Source: Luteipulveratus mongoliensis
GTDB taxonomy: Bacteria > Actinomycetota > Actinomycetes > Actinomycetales > Dermatophilaceae
Direction of reading: 5' to 3'
NCBI RefSeq assembly: GCF_001190945.1
Contig: NZ_CP011112.1
Span: 4,030,001 to 4,094,000 of the forward strand
Length of the DNA: 64,000 bases
The translations under genes were made by a program, and so were the position numbers. The notes under the pieces are model-generated. The model saw nothing but the letters and a program-made list of their open reading frames with translations. It was not told where the DNA came from and did no database searches. This document shows, one piece after another, positions 63,940 through 64,000 of the stretch (its first letter is position 1; the number at the start of each line of letters is the position of its first letter).

Positions 63940-64000
63940 TCAGGCCTGGTTCTTGACGATCTTGGCCTGGTCGATCTGGTCCTGGGCGATCTCGTCGTGC
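63940..64000 (-). CDS. atpA: F-type ATP synthase alpha subunit, C-terminal end only
   Basis: The last 19-20 codons, reading ...HDEIAQDQIDQAKIVKNQA then TGA. The position directly upstream of atpG and the E/Q-rich ending with KIV plus basic residues fit the AtpA C-terminus. The rest lies beyond the window. Confidence 0.75.
   Translation of the reverse strand, partial: HDEIAQDQIDQAKIVKNQA

Overview
The window is high-GC actinobacterial chromosome, about two-thirds G+C or more by eye. The gene content fits a free-living actinomycete: a nucS mismatch endonuclease, the GlgE maltosyltransferase pathway, DUF222/HNH and SCO6745-type proteins, DUF2550 beside atpC, and many apparently leaderless starts. 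A Micrococcales-like (Dermacoccaceae/Intrasporangiaceae) host is my guess from gene style and is not proven. I see no tRNA, rRNA, CRISPR array, IS element or integrase, and no gene-free stretch longer than 300 bases.

Layout. 1-5.9 kb: a carbohydrate uptake operon (binding lipoprotein, two ABC permeases, a GH5-like hydrolase cut by the window edge) with its LacI-type regulator. 5.9-14.8 kb: a small membrane protein, then a seven-gene block resembling a poly-gamma-glutamate (PGA) capsule locus: NlpC/P60 hydrolase, a GAF/kinase-like protein, a 46-residue membrane peptide, a degenerate GGDEF protein, CapB, an internally duplicated CapC, and CapA. 15-29.5 kb: three small genes, then glycogen/trehalose metabolism, with glgP divergent from glgE-treS-(mak-glgB fusion)-pgm and two small P-loop kinases. 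29.5-38 kb: DUF222-HNH protein, SCO6745-like protein, a small gene behind an SD-sequestering hairpin, MFS transporter, and an uncharacterised operon of a YbbN-like protein, two esterases and an ATP-grasp enzyme. 38-47 kb: acyl-CoA mutase, YqfO-like protein, MarR regulator, GNAT, thiamine-binding protein, thioredoxin-reductase-like flavoprotein, MeaB GTPase, thiolase and methylmalonyl-CoA epimerase. 47-55.5 kb: a Fic protein, an AI-2E-family permease, the mobile mystery protein A/B pair, threonine ammonia-lyase, an alpha/beta hydrolase, a zinc-ribbon protein, 3-hydroxyacyl-CoA dehydrogenase and nucS. 55.5-64 kb: gamma-glutamyltransferase, STAS protein, cobalamin adenosyltransferase, DUF2550 protein and atpC. 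atpC is separated from atpD-atpG-atpA by three unrelated genes and a terminator.

How the genes work together. GlgP releases glucose-1-phosphate, Pgm interconverts it with glucose-6-phosphate, TreS and Mak turn trehalose into maltose-1-phosphate, GlgE extends alpha-glucan with it, and GlgB branches the product. The mutase, MeaB, epimerase and PduO-type adenosyltransferase form a B12-dependent acyl-CoA rearrangement module, with a thiolase and a 3-hydroxyacyl-CoA dehydrogenase nearby for fatty acid turnover.

Most unusual points: a near-identical 74-bp 5' coding leader with an embedded Shine-Dalgarno on two unrelated genes; the mak-glgB fusion with an internal SD and start; the tandem CapC; the SD-masking hairpin overlapped by a leader ORF; a perfect 60-bp palindrome; and the split atp operon.
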